DNA of 64,000 nt from Bacteroidota bacterium. Its GTDB lineage: Bacteria > Bacteroidota > Bacteroidia > Chitinophagales > Chitinophagaceae. Below, piece by piece: positions 24,568 to 32,438 of this stretch. Position 1 is the first letter of the stretch, and each line of letters begins with the position of its first letter. The notes below the pieces were generated by a model. It had not been told where the DNA came from. It ran no database searches and saw nothing but the letters and a program-made list of their open reading frames with translations. Location: assembly GCA_023416995.1 (NCBI GenBank), contig JAEZGI010000018.1, positions 65,081-129,080 on the forward strand, in the 5' to 3' direction. Both the position numbers and the translations under genes were made by a program.

Positions 24568-27396
24568 ATGAAAAAGCAAATGAACTACATTGTTTGCAAC
24601 CTGCTATTATTGTTGTTGTTGCAAACACCCATCTTCTCGCAATCGTCACACCCCGCTACAGACGATGAATCTACTGGTCCCTTTCCGAGCTGGCTGGATG
24701 TGAAAACAAAATTTGGAGCCATCGGCGATGGCGTTGCGGATGACACAAAAGCGTTACAAAGAGCAATAGACGCAGTTGGAAAAAGCCAGGACGCAGGAAG
24801 CGTTGTTTATTTACCGCCCGGCACTTACAAGATTACAAAGACACTTGTGATTAATGCAAAGTTACGTATTGGAATAGTTGGATCACATCCTGCGACAACA
24901 CGTATTCAATGGCACGGTGCTCAGGGAGGCACAATGGTCTACATTAACGGCATGGCTTATTCCAGGATAAACCGTATCACGTTTGATGGTTTGAAATCAG
25001 CGCGTGTTGCTGTTGACCAGTCGTGGGACGGCAGCACCGGTTATTTTGACACCGCAAATGAATACGCTGACAACACCTTTACCGATGTTGGCTTCGGGAT
25101 CAAAGGCGGCTTCAAACATGGGGTCAGTTTTGCAGAAACCTCTATCATGCGATGCAGGTTTATACGTAATACAGTCGCCGGCGTAAGTCTTGGAAACTAT
25201 AATGCATTAGACATCTGGATATGGTATTCTTTATTTGAAGATTGTAATATCGGGGTTACAAATGTAGAGGCCAATGGCGCCGGAGGTTTCAAAGTATACG
25301 GAAGCAATTTCCGGAGATCGAAACTGGTAGACATCCAGATTGGACACGTTATCGAGTTTTCGTTCCGTGACAATACTTCCAGTAACTCAAAAGCTTTTAT
25401 TCACGCGCGTTCAAGTCCCATGTCTTGCCCGATCACTATCCAGGGCAACACTATCATCGACCCGATTGATGATACCGTGATCAATATCAAAAACCAGGGC
25501 ATTGTTGCGCTTTTTGATAACACCATCAGATCACGGCCGAAAGCAAAGGGACCTGTTGTTCATGTGAAAGGCTGGCCAAGTTCTGATATGGTAGCTATAG
25601 GAAACACTTTTACAGTGGCCAATCCCATCCTTACGGGACAAAACACCACTTATAAAACCAATGTTGTATCAGTAGCAAGTCTTGCATCTCTACAGGAGCG
25701 TGTGATCCCTTATGCTATACCAAATCTGAAAAGAAAGGTTTTCGAAGTTCCAAAAGGTGCAAAGGCCCGCGAAATTCAAAAGGTGATCAACGAGGCACAC
25801 AAATTATCAGGCACACGTCCAATCGTCCATTTCCCGCATGGATATTACTCGATAGATACCACCCTGGTAATTCCTGCCAAAACTGATATTCAGCTTGTAG
25901 GTGATTCTTACTGGTCCATCCTAAAATATGCCGGTAAAGCCGGCGGTACGCTGATGAAAATTGAAGGACCAACTAAGTTAACCTTACGCGATCTTAACAT
26001 CCATGGCAACTCACAAAGCAACGGGATTGTGGTGAACAACGTGGATCAATCCGGATCACGTTTGTTTTTCCATCGCGCTGAACTCAGACATAACAAAGTT
26101 GGATTCTGTGTAAATCAGCTTGACAATGCGTTAACACTGATCACAAACTCCAGTTATTGCCGCACCACTCAAAAAGCGATCTCAGTGATCGGCGGACCGT
26201 TGGCAGCTGCGGGTAACCCTTCAGCAGGCAAAACAATCGTGTATGCAGGTCTTGGAACCGATAACGAACTCACTTATGATGTGTCGAATGGCGGTAACCT
26301 TCATGCAAGAGACACCTGGTATGAAAGTATTCATGTTAACGAGTTCGCACACATCAAAAAAGCCGGATCTTTCCTGATTGAAGGCAGTCACATTGCCAAC
26401 ACTAATAAAGATAAAACCCGTCCGCAGACAACTGTAGCAGATCTTAATGGTAAGGTTGTATTTATGTCTTCATATATCACCGATAAAATCAAGATCAGCG
26501 GTGATGCTTCAAGAACACAATTCATGACGCTGGGCGCTTATGCTGAAAAAGAAAATTATATCATAGATGCTACTACTGTTGCAGCTAAAGTTTTCACACT
26601 GCACAGCCGCGCAAAAGAATTTATCACAAATACCACAGGCGGAAGCTATCCTGTAAAAGTGCAGGGTGAGACTACGGAAGCTGTGCTGACTGACTTATTG
26701 AGCCCGGCCAGATCAGTACACGCTTATGCAATTCAACCAACCAGCAGTGCTGCAGCAGACTTGCGTATGTATGGCGTATTTGTTGAGTACACAGACACAG
26801 CTTTACATTTTATGCCGGGATCGGTGAAAAATGCTACCGTGCTTAAGAAAAGTGTTCAGATCACCCGTGCGTATGCTATGGGCGGATTGAACCAGGTTGA
26901 GTGGACCCATGATAATGATGATCACATCGAAATGTATGAAGTGGAAAAATCTGATAACGGCAGAAGTTTTGCAACTGTCGGACATCAAAGAACCATGTCT
27001 ACACCAAACAGTCTGAAAAACTATACCTGGACAGATAAACAAAGCGCTGGTGCTGATCAGTATTACCGCGTAAAGTCTATCGCTTATAATGGAGAGCAAT
27101 CTTACAGCAAGGCCCTGAAAGTAGAAGGAAAACAAAACAATTTCAGTGTATATCCTAACCCGATCAGCGGAATCGCAATCAACCTGCTGTTCAATGGTGT
27201 GCAAAAAGGCAATTATTCTGTTTCTCTTATATCACAAAGCGGACAGGTTTTACATACAAAAAATGTAAACCATCCCGGTGGTGTGAATAAAACTGAAATT
27301 CCAATTACTTCGAGTTTACCCCAGGGTAATTATTTTTTACATGTAAGAGGCGACAACAATACGTTCTTTAGTTATAACGTCAGCAAGACAAGGTAA
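24568..27396 (+). CDS. T9SS-exported beta-helix protein with pectate-lyase-3 domain
   Basis: 942 residues. A signal peptide (about 1-25, ending IFSQ) precedes a pectate-lyase-3/right-handed beta-helix region that starts FPSWLDVKTKFGAIGDGVADDT and VVYLPPGTYKI. A second weaker copy of the same start occurs near residue 400 (VPKGAKAREIQKVINEAH, VHFPHGYYSI). After an FN3-like stretch, the C-terminal sorting domain starts FSVYPNPISG and ends NVSKTR. It probably binds or cleaves a surface polysaccharide, perhaps the locus A product. Catalytic residues cannot be assigned. The 190-bp gap before it shows no exact promoter box. Confidence 0.88.
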   Translation: MKKQMNYIVCNLLLLLLLQTPIFSQSSHPATDDESTGPFPSWLDVKTKFGAIGDGVADDTKALQRAIDAVGKSQDAGSVVYLPPGTYKITKTLVINAKLRIGIVGSHPATTRIQWHGAQGGTMVYINGMAYSRINRITFDGLKSARVAVDQSWDGSTGYFDTANEYADNTFTDVGFGIKGGFKHGVSFAETSIMRCRFIRNTVAGVSLGNYNALDIWIWYSLFEDCNIGVTNVEANGAGGFKVYGSNFRRSKLVDIQIGHVIEFSFRDNTSSNSKAFIHARSSPMSCPITIQGNTIIDPIDDTVINIKNQGIVALFDNTIRSRPKAKGPVVHVKGWPSSDMVAIGNTFTVANPILTGQNTTYKTNVVSVASLASLQERVIPYAIPNLKRKVFEVPKGAKAREIQKVINEAHKLSGTRPIVHFPHGYYSIDTTLVIPAKTDIQLVGDSYWSILKYAGKAGGTLMKIEGPTKLTLRDLNIHGNSQSNGIVVNNVDQSGSRLFFHRAELRHNKVGFCVNQLDNALTLITNSSYCRTTQKAISVIGGPLAAAGNPSAGKTIVYAGLGTDNELTYDVSNGGNLHARDTWYESIHVNEFAHIKKAGSFLIEGSHIANTNKDKTRPQTTVADLNGKVVFMSSYITDKIKISGDASRTQFMTLGAYAEKENYIIDATTVAAKVFTLHSRAKEFITNTTGGSYPVKVQGETTEAVLTDLLSPARSVHAYAIQPTSSAAADLRMYGVFVEYTDTALHFMPGSVKNATVLKKSVQITRAYAMGGLNQVEWTHDNDDHIEMYEVEKSDNGRSFATVGHQRTMSTPNSLKNYTWTDKQSAGADQYYRVKSIAYNGEQSYSKALKVEGKQNNFSVYPNPISGIAINLLFNGVQKGNYSVSLISQSGQVLHTKNVNHPGGVNKTEIPITSSLPQGNYFLHVRGDNNTFFSYNVSKTR

Positions 27397-27453
27397 CCAA
27401 TGAGATCAATTGTCTCTTCGCCCGGATGACAACCGAATTTTAAGTTAATCAAA

Positions 27454-27461
27454 TATATTTG
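27454..27461 (+). promoter_or_regulatory. Bacteroidota-type -7 box before the SGNH gene
   Basis: TATATTTG matches TAnnTTTG exactly, 65 nt upstream of the SGNH start. There is no clear TTTG -33 element. The predicted transcript start would lie within the left arm of the hairpin at 27462-27506. Confidence 0.4.
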
Positions 27462-27506
27462 ACAGCCTTTACTGATTACATCTTCCGATGTAATGGTAAA
27501 GGCTGT
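27462..27506 (+). terminator. Long imperfect hairpin between the beta-helix and SGNH genes
   Basis: Left arm ACAGCCTTTAC-TG-ATTACATC (27462-27482), loop TTCC, right arm GATGTAAT-G-GTAAAGGCTGT (27487-27506): 19 pairs with one small internal loop. There is no U-tract, only AAACATT. It either ends the beta-helix transcript or forms the 5' leader of the SGNH gene; the promoter-like site just before it supports the second reading. Confidence 0.55.
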
Positions 27507-27525
27507 AAACATTAATAACACTTAT

Positions 27526-28428
27526 ATGGCAAAACGCATCTTCAAAGTGGGCCTTGTTATTCTGCTGGTGGTATTTATAGCTGGTGAAATTATTGGCCGG
27601 GTGCTTGGTCTGCGAAATTTGTCTCTATACAGGGCCGATGAAGACTACGAATACATAGCGAAGCCGAACCAGGATCTGCGCATTTACGGAAACAAATTTG
27701 TTACGAATGCATTTTCGATGCGCAGCGGACCAGTTTCCGATAATGACTCCTGCACCATTCTTTTGATCGGCGATTCAATCATTTACGGCGGACATTCTAT
27801 CGACCAGGATAGTCTTGCGACGGCACGTTTGGAAAGAGCGCTTCGTGCAAGGTTCAAGCAGCCCGTAAAAATTCTGAACATTTCCGCTCAATCATGGGGG
27901 CCGGACAATGGCGCAGCTTATCTGAAGAAACACGGTTTGTTTAATGCTAAAATGATCATTCTCGTGTACAGCAGTCACGATGCGTACGACGTGATTGATT
28001 TCAAAACCGAAGTAGGTGCACCGCCGTACTATACGTCTAACCACCTTTTGGCATGGCAAACAATAATTGATAAGGCCTGGCCACCGATCAAAAAGAAGAT
28101 ATTCGGTGCATCACCTACACCCACACTATCAAACACGGCATTTAACCCGGGTTTCGATTTCTTCGACTCTCTGGCTAATAAAGAAGGAATACCAGTAGCC
28201 TTATATCTGCACTGCGAAAAAGGTGAAATCAAAAGAGGCTTATATGATCAAGGTGGCCAGCAAATAAAACAATTCTGCGAAAACGCCCGCATCCCGCTAT
28301 ATGAAGGCCTCGCAGTGGAAAAAGAATCGTTCTACGACGACTATATCCACTTCAATAATGAAGGACAGGCCGCGATGGCCAAAGTATTATATGATATTGC
28401 GGAAAAACGTTTCCCCGCCACCAAATAA
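27526..28428 (+). CDS. Membrane-anchored SGNH/GDSL hydrolase-like protein
   Basis: 300 residues from ATG 27526. The ATG at 27493 lies inside a hairpin and is less likely. A transmembrane helix (about 6-24) is followed by a periplasmic SGNH domain with LLIGDSIIYGG (Ser near 80), NISAQSWGPDN (Gly/Asn block) and YDDYIHFNNEGQAA (Asp-x-x-His near 268-272). It would deacylate or acylate surface glycans or lipids. It closes locus A, so it may trim acetyl groups added by the WcaF-like enzyme; that is inference. Confidence 0.82.
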   Translation: MAKRIFKVGLVILLVVFIAGEIIGRVLGLRNLSLYRADEDYEYIAKPNQDLRIYGNKFVTNAFSMRSGPVSDNDSCTILLIGDSIIYGGHSIDQDSLATARLERALRARFKQPVKILNISAQSWGPDNGAAYLKKHGLFNAKMIILVYSSHDAYDVIDFKTEVGAPPYYTSNHLLAWQTIIDKAWPPIKKKIFGASPTPTLSNTAFNPGFDFFDSLANKEGIPVALYLHCEKGEIKRGLYDQGGQQIKQFCENARIPLYEGLAVEKESFYDDYIHFNNEGQAAMAKVLYDIAEKRFPATK

Positions 28429-28751
28429 CGAAGATGGGATCTAATCCATCGCCCGGAACAGCGGGTATGATCTTGCCGCGAACACCTCACAGCCTGCGAT
28501 GCAAGGGTGGTTCCGCGTGAGGCACCTTATTTTTCCGGTCAGGGAACTACAGCTGATCAAGGCGATCCACAGCCGGGGCTTAAGACAAATCTTAATACTG
28601 CCGATCAGGCCCCGAAAGCCGATAGTAAACATTGCAACCATAAAAATCAACTGAGTATGGAGCCCGGAAAAATGTAGTGCCGTCGCGGGCCGCCCCAGAC
28701 GCTGTGTACCAGAAGTGTCAACACAGGCCCGTGGATAGCATCTTACCGCGT
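28429..28751. other. Structured GC-rich gene-free region between convergent genes
   Basis: About 320 bases, visibly richer in G+C than neighbours. Stems seen: CCTCAC (28485-28490) with GTGAGG (28517-28522); CGGGGCTTAAGA (28574-28585) folding on TCTTAA (28590-28595) and GCCCCG (28609-28614); CTGATC (28553-28558) with GATCAG (28603-28608), which interleaves with the previous stem like a pseudoknot; CGGGCC-CTGTGT with ACACAG-GCCCG (28686-28731). A GTG-started minus-strand ORF spans 28441-28755 and overlaps the HAD stop by four bases, but it is Cys/Arg-rich and looks like no family. It may be a structured RNA or a dispersed element. Confidence 0.4.
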
Positions 28752-29345
28752 TCACCTGAAAGGTTTGTAATGCGCCTGGTGCGCTATCTTCAGCATGGCA
28801 TGATCGCCACTGGTATCACCATAAGCATAAATAACTTCATAGTCTTCCAGCTTATATTGCGCTTTGATTCTTTTAACCTTCTCATCACCATGACAATTAA
28901 TGTCCTGGATCTTACCAGTTAGTTTATCTTTTACCAGTTGCAGTTTCGTTCCGATCAAACCGATCTGCATTTCCTCGGTCCAGGGCCGCACCCAGTCTTC
29001 TGCTGAAGCAGTTACTACAATCACTTCAAATCCTTTGCTTTGAAGTGTTTTAATTTCTTCTTTTGCTTTTTCACGAATCAAACCTGGCAATACACGCAAC
29101 GCGAAATCTTTACAGTAAGCGGTAAACTGTGCCGATGTTGTGTCGCGGAAGAAGTAATCCAGTATACGCTCCTTTGCCTTCTGGTTTGATATGATCTTAG
29201 CCTTGAAAGCCAGCAGGTAAGGCGCGTTCATCAGGAAGCCGGTATAAAAGGCGCGTTTTCCTTTGCAGAATTTTATAAACTCCAGCAGTGTATCTTTCGT
29301 GGTGATAGTTCCGTCAAAATCAAAAAACGCGATTTGCTTTTTCAC
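28752..29345 (-). CDS. HAD-IB phosphatase, probable polyprenyl-phospho-pentose phosphate phosphatase
   Basis: 197-residue HAD hydrolase, phosphoserine-phosphatase-like. The nucleophile motif FDFDGT is at 8-13 (Asp9, Asp11), the Ser/Thr motif VVTAS lies near 110, the Lys near 155 and the last motif AYGDTSGD near 174-181. Its start overlaps the stop of the DprE2-like gene by four bases. In this operon it is placed to remove the 5-phosphate from polyprenyl-phosphoryl-5-phosphoribose, the step between UbiA and DprE1; mycobacteria use a different phosphatase family for this. The family call is secure, the substrate is inferred from context. Confidence 0.9.
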   Translation of the reverse strand: MKKQIAFFDFDGTITTKDTLLEFIKFCKGKRAFYTGFLMNAPYLLAFKAKIISNQKAKERILDYFFRDTTSAQFTAYCKDFALRVLPGLIREKAKEEIKTLQSKGFEVIVVTASAEDWVRPWTEEMQIGLIGTKLQLVKDKLTGKIQDINCHGDEKVKRIKAQYKLEDYEVIYAYGDTSGDHAMLKIAHQAHYKPFR

Positions 29346-30073
29346 AGCTTAAGTTTTTTGAAAATGAATTCTGGAATCATTTTAATGATCAACATCACAT
29401 ATCTCCACATCCATTTTATATAGACAATATCTTTTTTGTTCACCACGGCTTTGTACACCCCTTCCGCAATCTGCGCCGGCGTAGCAGTCAGCGGAGCCGG
29501 CAATTTCATGTTTTCAGTCATTTTCGTGTAAACAAACCCGGGCTTGACGGTAACCACATGAACATTATCCTGAATCATTCGGTTACGAAGTCCGGATAAA
29601 TAAGCACTAAAACCTGCTTTGGCACTGCCATATATATAGTTGCTTTGACGGCCGCGTTCGCCTGCTACCGAACTGATGCCAACAATCACCCCAGCTTTGC
29701 GGGCACTAAACTGCCGGCTTACTATGTTGAGAATAGATACCGCTCCCGTGTAGTTAACGGTGATCGTTTTTTCGGATTCGCTCCAGTTATCAACTGCTGT
29801 TTCATTTTCTGTCATGTAACCGAAAACGGTGATCACTACATCCGGTACTACGGGCAGTTGCTGATAAAATGCTGCGTGAGAATTAATATCTGAGGCATCA
29901 AAATCATGCAAGGAAGAAGAACAATTAAATCTTATCTGCAGATCTGATTGCAGCGGCCGCAGTCGTTCAGAATTTCTTGCTGCAAGTTGCAGTGAATAGC
30001 CGGCAGCGGCAAATCGATCAGCAATTGCAACTGCCATGTCGGAAGCAGCGCCAAGTATGAGTACGGTAGGCAT
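29342..30073 (-). CDS. dprE2: DprE2-like polyprenyl-phosphoryl-keto-ribose reductase
   Basis: SDR of 243 residues. LGAASDMAVAIA near 6-17 is the dinucleotide loop. SSVAGERGRQSNYIYGSAKAG combines the catalytic Ser with YGSAK (Tyr and Lys), closely resembling mycobacterial DprE2 (SSVAGER..YGSTKAG). DprE2 reduces the 2-keto intermediate made by DprE1 to the arabino epimer. It sits between the DprE1-like gene (8-nt gap) and the HAD gene (4-nt overlap). Its C-terminus has a hydrophobic stretch suited to a membrane-bound lipid substrate. Confidence 0.88.
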   Translation of the reverse strand: MPTVLILGAASDMAVAIADRFAAAGYSLQLAARNSERLRPLQSDLQIRFNCSSSLHDFDASDINSHAAFYQQLPVVPDVVITVFGYMTENETAVDNWSESEKTITVNYTGAVSILNIVSRQFSARKAGVIVGISSVAGERGRQSNYIYGSAKAGFSAYLSGLRNRMIQDNVHVVTVKPGFVYTKMTENMKLPAPLTATPAQIAEGVYKAVVNKKDIVYIKWMWRYVMLIIKMIPEFIFKKLKL

Positions 30074-30081
30074 GTGATTGT

Positions 30082-31419
30082 TTAGTGGTTAGCGGTTAGC
30101 AACAAACGGTCAGATTGAATTGACCGGAATTTACCATTAGGGTTATATTTTTTTACAACATCAGTAAACTCTGCCAGGCGGGGATAGCCGGCGCGAAGCA
30201 TATCTGGTTTCATCCTCGCATCTTTGCTCATGTATAATCTTCCCCCGTAACGAAGCACTATCTTGTCCAGTTCATCAAGAAAGGGAAAAAGATCGTTCCT
30301 TACCGGAAAATCCAGCGCGAGGGTATATCCCTCTTCAGGGAAAGATATCATGCTTTCCTGTTTTCCAAACACTTTCAGCACTGCAAGAAAAGAACCCATT
30401 CCGGCATCACTGATGCGCTGTATAATTTCTTTCAATCCGTCTTTTGCACTCATGGGCAACACAAACTGGTATTGAACGAATCCTCTTTTGCCATATCCCC
30501 TGTTCCAGTTCTGAATGGCATCAAGTGGATAGAAAAACGGCTCATAACTCACCACATTATTTATTTCCTTTTTAAAGTTTTTACCATAATAAAGAAAATT
30601 GAAGGCCTTTACGGTAAAAGTGTTTAATACCCAGGATGGTAAGTTGAAAGGGAAAGGAATTGCCTTTTTTGGCGGCACCTTTAACGGATCAGCTTTCTGC
30701 TTTTCGCTGAGATCATTGATAGTGGCATGTTCGCCCAGCATCAGAATACTTCGTCCAAATTGCTTACCTTTTTTAAGGCAATCAATCCAGGCAACCGAGT
30801 AAGTGTAATGATTATATTGATCAAACAGTGCAATAATCTCATCAAGGTTTTCCGCCTTAAGTTGTTTCTGTTTGATGTAAGATGTTTCGATTTTTTTCAA
30901 CCTGAACTTCACGCGGGTGATCAGACCTGTCAGTCCCATGCCACCGCAGGTTGCTTCAAACAGATCCGGCTTTTCAGTTGGTGAGCAGGTGAGTACGGCC
31001 CCATCTTCCTGGATAATGTCCATATCAACAATATGGTTGGAAAACGAACCGTCAACGTGATGGTTTTTTCCATGTACATCACTGCCGACAGCACCACCGA
31101 TCGTGATCAATTTAGTTCCCGGTGTAACCGGCAGGAACCATCCCCTGGGAACAATCACATCAAGTATACGATCGAGTGTTAAACCGCTCTGGCATTCAAA
31201 GATGCCATTCACTGTATCAAAAGATAGAATTTTATCGTATTTAAGGGTAGATATAGTTTCGTGCGCCAATGATGCATCACCATAACAACGCCCATTACCA
31301 CGCGCAATAAACGAGCCTGTTTGCTTTACCTTGTTCAGCGCTTCATCATCGAAACTGAAGGAATGCTCTTTACTTTCTACTATGGGGTAGTTGCCCCAGT
31401 TCGCAATTTCTTTTTTCAT
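30082..31419 (-). CDS. dprE1: DprE1-like FAD-dependent polyprenyl-phosphoryl-ribose 2'-oxidase
   Basis: 445 residues. FAD-binding half: ARGNGRCYGDAS, PVTPGTKLITIGGAVGSDVHGKNHH.DGSFSNH and GGMGLTGLI. Substrate half: YTYSVAWID, WNRGYGKRGFVQYQFVLP and RLYMSKDAR. These agree block by block with mycobacterial DprE1, including HGKNHH and the Lys of SKDAR. The position of the DprE1 cysteine that benzothiazinone drugs attack (NICVDFP in the mycobacterial protein) reads TLALDFP, so the Cys is Ala. The gene sits 3 nt after UbiA and 8 nt before the DprE2-like gene. The role in polyprenyl-phospho-arabinose synthesis is strongly supported by the set. Confidence 0.9.
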   Translation of the reverse strand: MKKEIANWGNYPIVESKEHSFSFDDEALNKVKQTGSFIARGNGRCYGDASLAHETISTLKYDKILSFDTVNGIFECQSGLTLDRILDVIVPRGWFLPVTPGTKLITIGGAVGSDVHGKNHHVDGSFSNHIVDMDIIQEDGAVLTCSPTEKPDLFEATCGGMGLTGLITRVKFRLKKIETSYIKQKQLKAENLDEIIALFDQYNHYTYSVAWIDCLKKGKQFGRSILMLGEHATINDLSEKQKADPLKVPPKKAIPFPFNLPSWVLNTFTVKAFNFLYYGKNFKKEINNVVSYEPFFYPLDAIQNWNRGYGKRGFVQYQFVLPMSAKDGLKEIIQRISDAGMGSFLAVLKVFGKQESMISFPEEGYTLALDFPVRNDLFPFLDELDKIVLRYGGRLYMSKDARMKPDMLRAGYPRLAEFTDVVKKYNPNGKFRSIQSDRLLLTANH

Positions 31420-31422
31420 CCT

Positions 31423-32304
31423 TTAAAAAAGCGTTATGTCTTTGATGTAAATAATAGTAACAAAGCTGGCTATCCAAAGGAGTAATGTGATTTGAATGAA
31501 TCTGTCTTTATAAAGCACCTTGGTCGGGGAACCGGAATCTGCCATCACATAAATGATCTGCAAATATCGCATAATTCCCGCCAAAACAAAGAGACAGGTA
31601 TAATACAGGCGATGTGTGCCCATGCGGGTAATCACAGCATCAGACATGGTGTACATGAAATAAGCAACAACGATTACTGCACAGACCAGTGCAAGCAATA
31701 CGTTCAGCAGTTCAAGATTATAACCTTTGATGGATTTTCTCATATCGGTACCGGAACTCACTTTCAACAGCACATCATCGCGGCGTTTGCCGATTGCCAT
31801 AAATACAGCAAGCAAAAACACCATGATCACGATCCACTCCGACAGCGGAATAAAGGAGATAACGGACCCAGCCTTTATACGCAACACAAAACCCGCGGCA
31901 AGAATGAGGATATCGAGTATCGGCACATTTTTCAGTCCCAGCGAATAAAAGAGGTTGATTACGAAATAGATGCCGAGCACAAATACAAATTTGTCGCGTA
32001 TGCTCCAGGCAAGTCCGAAACCAGCCGCCAGCAAAATGCCACATATTACAAGAGCAACATTGCCTGGCACCGCGCCTGAAGCTATCGGGCGGTTTCTTTT
32101 GGTGGGATGTTTCCGGTCATCTTCCACATCGCGGTAGTCATTAATGATATAGATGCTACTGGCAACAAAAGAAAATGCGAGAAAGCCGAGCAGCAGTTCG
32201 CCGATTTTTGATGCATTAGATATTTCTCCGGCGAAAAATAACGGTATAAAAAGGAAGAGGTTTTTGGCCCAATCCTTTGGTCTCAAGAGTTTTAAGTAAG
32301 CCAC
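31423..32304 (-). CDS. UbiA-family polyprenyl-phosphate 5-phosphoribosyltransferase (DPPR synthase-like)
   Basis: 293-residue integral membrane prenyltransferase with about nine helices. The first Asp motif reads NDYRDVEDDRKHPTKRNRPIASG, nearly the same as the mycobacterial DPPR synthase Rv3806c and unlike ubiquinone or menaquinone UbiA enzymes in the HPTKR.RPIASG tail. It would join PRPP to polyprenyl phosphate. It is the first gene of the minus-strand operon, with a 134-bp divergent gap to the GT-C-like gene. An alternative aromatic prenyltransferase role is unlikely given the DprE1/DprE2 neighbours. Confidence 0.9.
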   Translation of the reverse strand: MAYLKLLRPKDWAKNLFLFIPLFFAGEISNASKIGELLLGFLAFSFVASSIYIINDYRDVEDDRKHPTKRNRPIASGAVPGNVALVICGILLAAGFGLAWSIRDKFVFVLGIYFVINLFYSLGLKNVPILDILILAAGFVLRIKAGSVISFIPLSEWIVIMVFLLAVFMAIGKRRDDVLLKVSSGTDMRKSIKGYNLELLNVLLALVCAVIVVAYFMYTMSDAVITRMGTHRLYYTCLFVLAGIMRYLQIIYVMADSGSPTKVLYKDRFIQITLLLWIASFVTIIYIKDITLF

Positions 32305-32438
32305 AGTAGGGTGATTAGCGCGTCAAAATACAACTTAAAATGCAAAGATGCCAGTGGTCCGGTAAATTGCCTTAACTGGCAGAAATCAAACTTATTTTCT
32401 ATGTTTACACCCCGTAACCGTTTTTTAAATTTCTGATC

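Noticed and set aside
28441..28755. Minus-strand ORF of 104 codons overlapping the HAD stop by four bases
   Set aside because: GTG start, Cys/Arg-rich, no family resemblance, and it lies across strongly structured DNA; kept only as an intergenic element.
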